The notes beneath the pieces were generated by a model. The model saw only the letters and a program-made list of their open reading frames with translations. It searched no databases and had not been told where the DNA came from. Both the position numbers and the translations under genes were made by a program. 7,090 nucleotides of DNA from assembly GCA_913062745.1 (NCBI GenBank), contig CAJXXJ010000192.1, forward strand, positions 1 to 7,090, given 5' to 3'. This DNA comes from an uncultured Phaeodactylibacter sp. Its GTDB lineage: Bacteria; Bacteroidota; Bacteroidia; Chitinophagales; Saprospiraceae. This document shows positions 6,697 through 7,090 of this stretch, piece by piece (positions within the stretch are counted from its first letter, which is position 1; every line of letters begins with the position of its first letter).

Positions 6697-7090
6697 TTCC
6701 TCCAGGTGCACGATGGCGTCGCCGTCGGTGTGCGCGGCGGGCAGGTGAATGGCCTCGATCGTGTGGCCGCCGAGGTGGAAGCGGATCTCGTCGTTGAACG
6801 TCACCACCGGCAGGGCGTCGGCCGGGGCCGGCGGCACCTCGCGGTCGAAGAACGCCATGAACTGGCCTGCCGACATGCGTTTGCGGACGTTGTCGTGGGC
6901 GATCACCAGCGTGCCTGCCGCGGCCAGGTTCTCGTTGCCGCCGGTATGGTCGCCGTGCCAGTGGGTGTTGAGCACGAAACGGATCGGCTGGTCGGTGACT
7001 TCGGCCACGGCCGCACGGATCCTGTCCGTCAGCGGCGCGTACTGGTCGTCGACCAGGAAGGCGCCGCGTTCGCCGACCACCAGCCCGACG
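6676..7090 (-). CDS. MBL-fold metallo-hydrolase, internal fragment from a GC-rich source
   Basis: The reverse strand from the window edge to the junction encodes about 138 residues of a metallo-beta-lactamase-fold hydrolase, reading VGLVVGERGAFLVDDQ at the left of the protein. No true start is visible: the GTG at 7080 is inside the conserved N-terminal strand and the frame continues to the edge. The zinc-binding motif HWHGDHTGGN has its first His at codon 6963-6961, and AAHTDGD, with its His at 6732-6730, supplies the later ligand. HNVRKRMS-type residues (here AHDNVRKRMS) and LPVVTF place it in the group of secreted or periplasmic MBL hydrolases common in Proteobacteria. Similarity ends at ANVIHAG, where relatives go on with an Asp and a DLFFNG-like stretch; the frame beyond (6675 down to 6541) is antisense dipeptidase. 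Substrate unknown. GC-rich codons, unlike the rest of the window, point to a different source genome. Confidence 0.85.

Noticed and set aside
6697..7089. Novel C-terminal domain of the dipeptidase running to the window edge
   Set aside because: The open frame exists only because GC-rich antisense DNA has few stops; the translation is Val/Arg/Gly-rich with no domain character, while the opposite strand encodes an obvious MBL fold.

Overview
The first 6.7 kb looks like chromosome from a member of the Bacteroidota, probably a marine or aquatic lineage near Saprospiria/Lewinella (the lineage is an inference). The grounds are the protein families present, an outer-membrane barrel and a SPOR-like protein with Bacteroidota-style signal peptides ending in A|Q, A-rich leaders in place of clear Shine-Dalgarno sites, and a moderate GC content (31 of 60 bases in a sample at 5761-5820). 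The last ~0.4 kb does not fit: it is much richer in GC (43 of 60 bases at 6721-6780) and carries a piece of a proteobacterial-looking metallo-beta-lactamase-fold gene.

Layout. 1-482 (+) is the C-terminal end of a GH2 beta-galactosidase. It overlaps by 8 bases a lipoprotein of the formylglycine-generating enzyme (sulfatase activator) family at 475-1515 (+). After a 260-base stretch with one doubtful small ORF comes a small outer-membrane beta-barrel protein (1776-2519, +). It converges, with a 6-base gap, on a small secreted SPOR-like protein (2526-2906, -). Upstream of that on the same strand is a PLP-dependent group II amino-acid decarboxylase (3035-4495, -). A 42-base AT-rich divergent spacer separates it from a PD-(D/E)XK nuclease of the Rpn/transposase-like group with a 12-nt repeat tract (4538-5620, +). 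Then an M19 membrane dipeptidase starts (5656, +) and is broken at about 6676-6696, where the sequence passes into the reverse-strand MBL-fold fragment (6676-7090, -).

The beta-galactosidase and sulfatase-activating lipoprotein plausibly belong to one unit for breaking down sulfated galactan-type polysaccharides, although no sulfatase lies in the window. The remaining genes look like ordinary accessory and housekeeping genes with no evident joint pathway. I see no convincing undescribed multi-gene system. The most notable structure is the junction near 6676-6696: both gene families stay recognisable across the same ~21 bases and each loses its next conserved motif immediately outside it. This is best explained by a chimeric assembly or library artefact, less likely by a real recombination.
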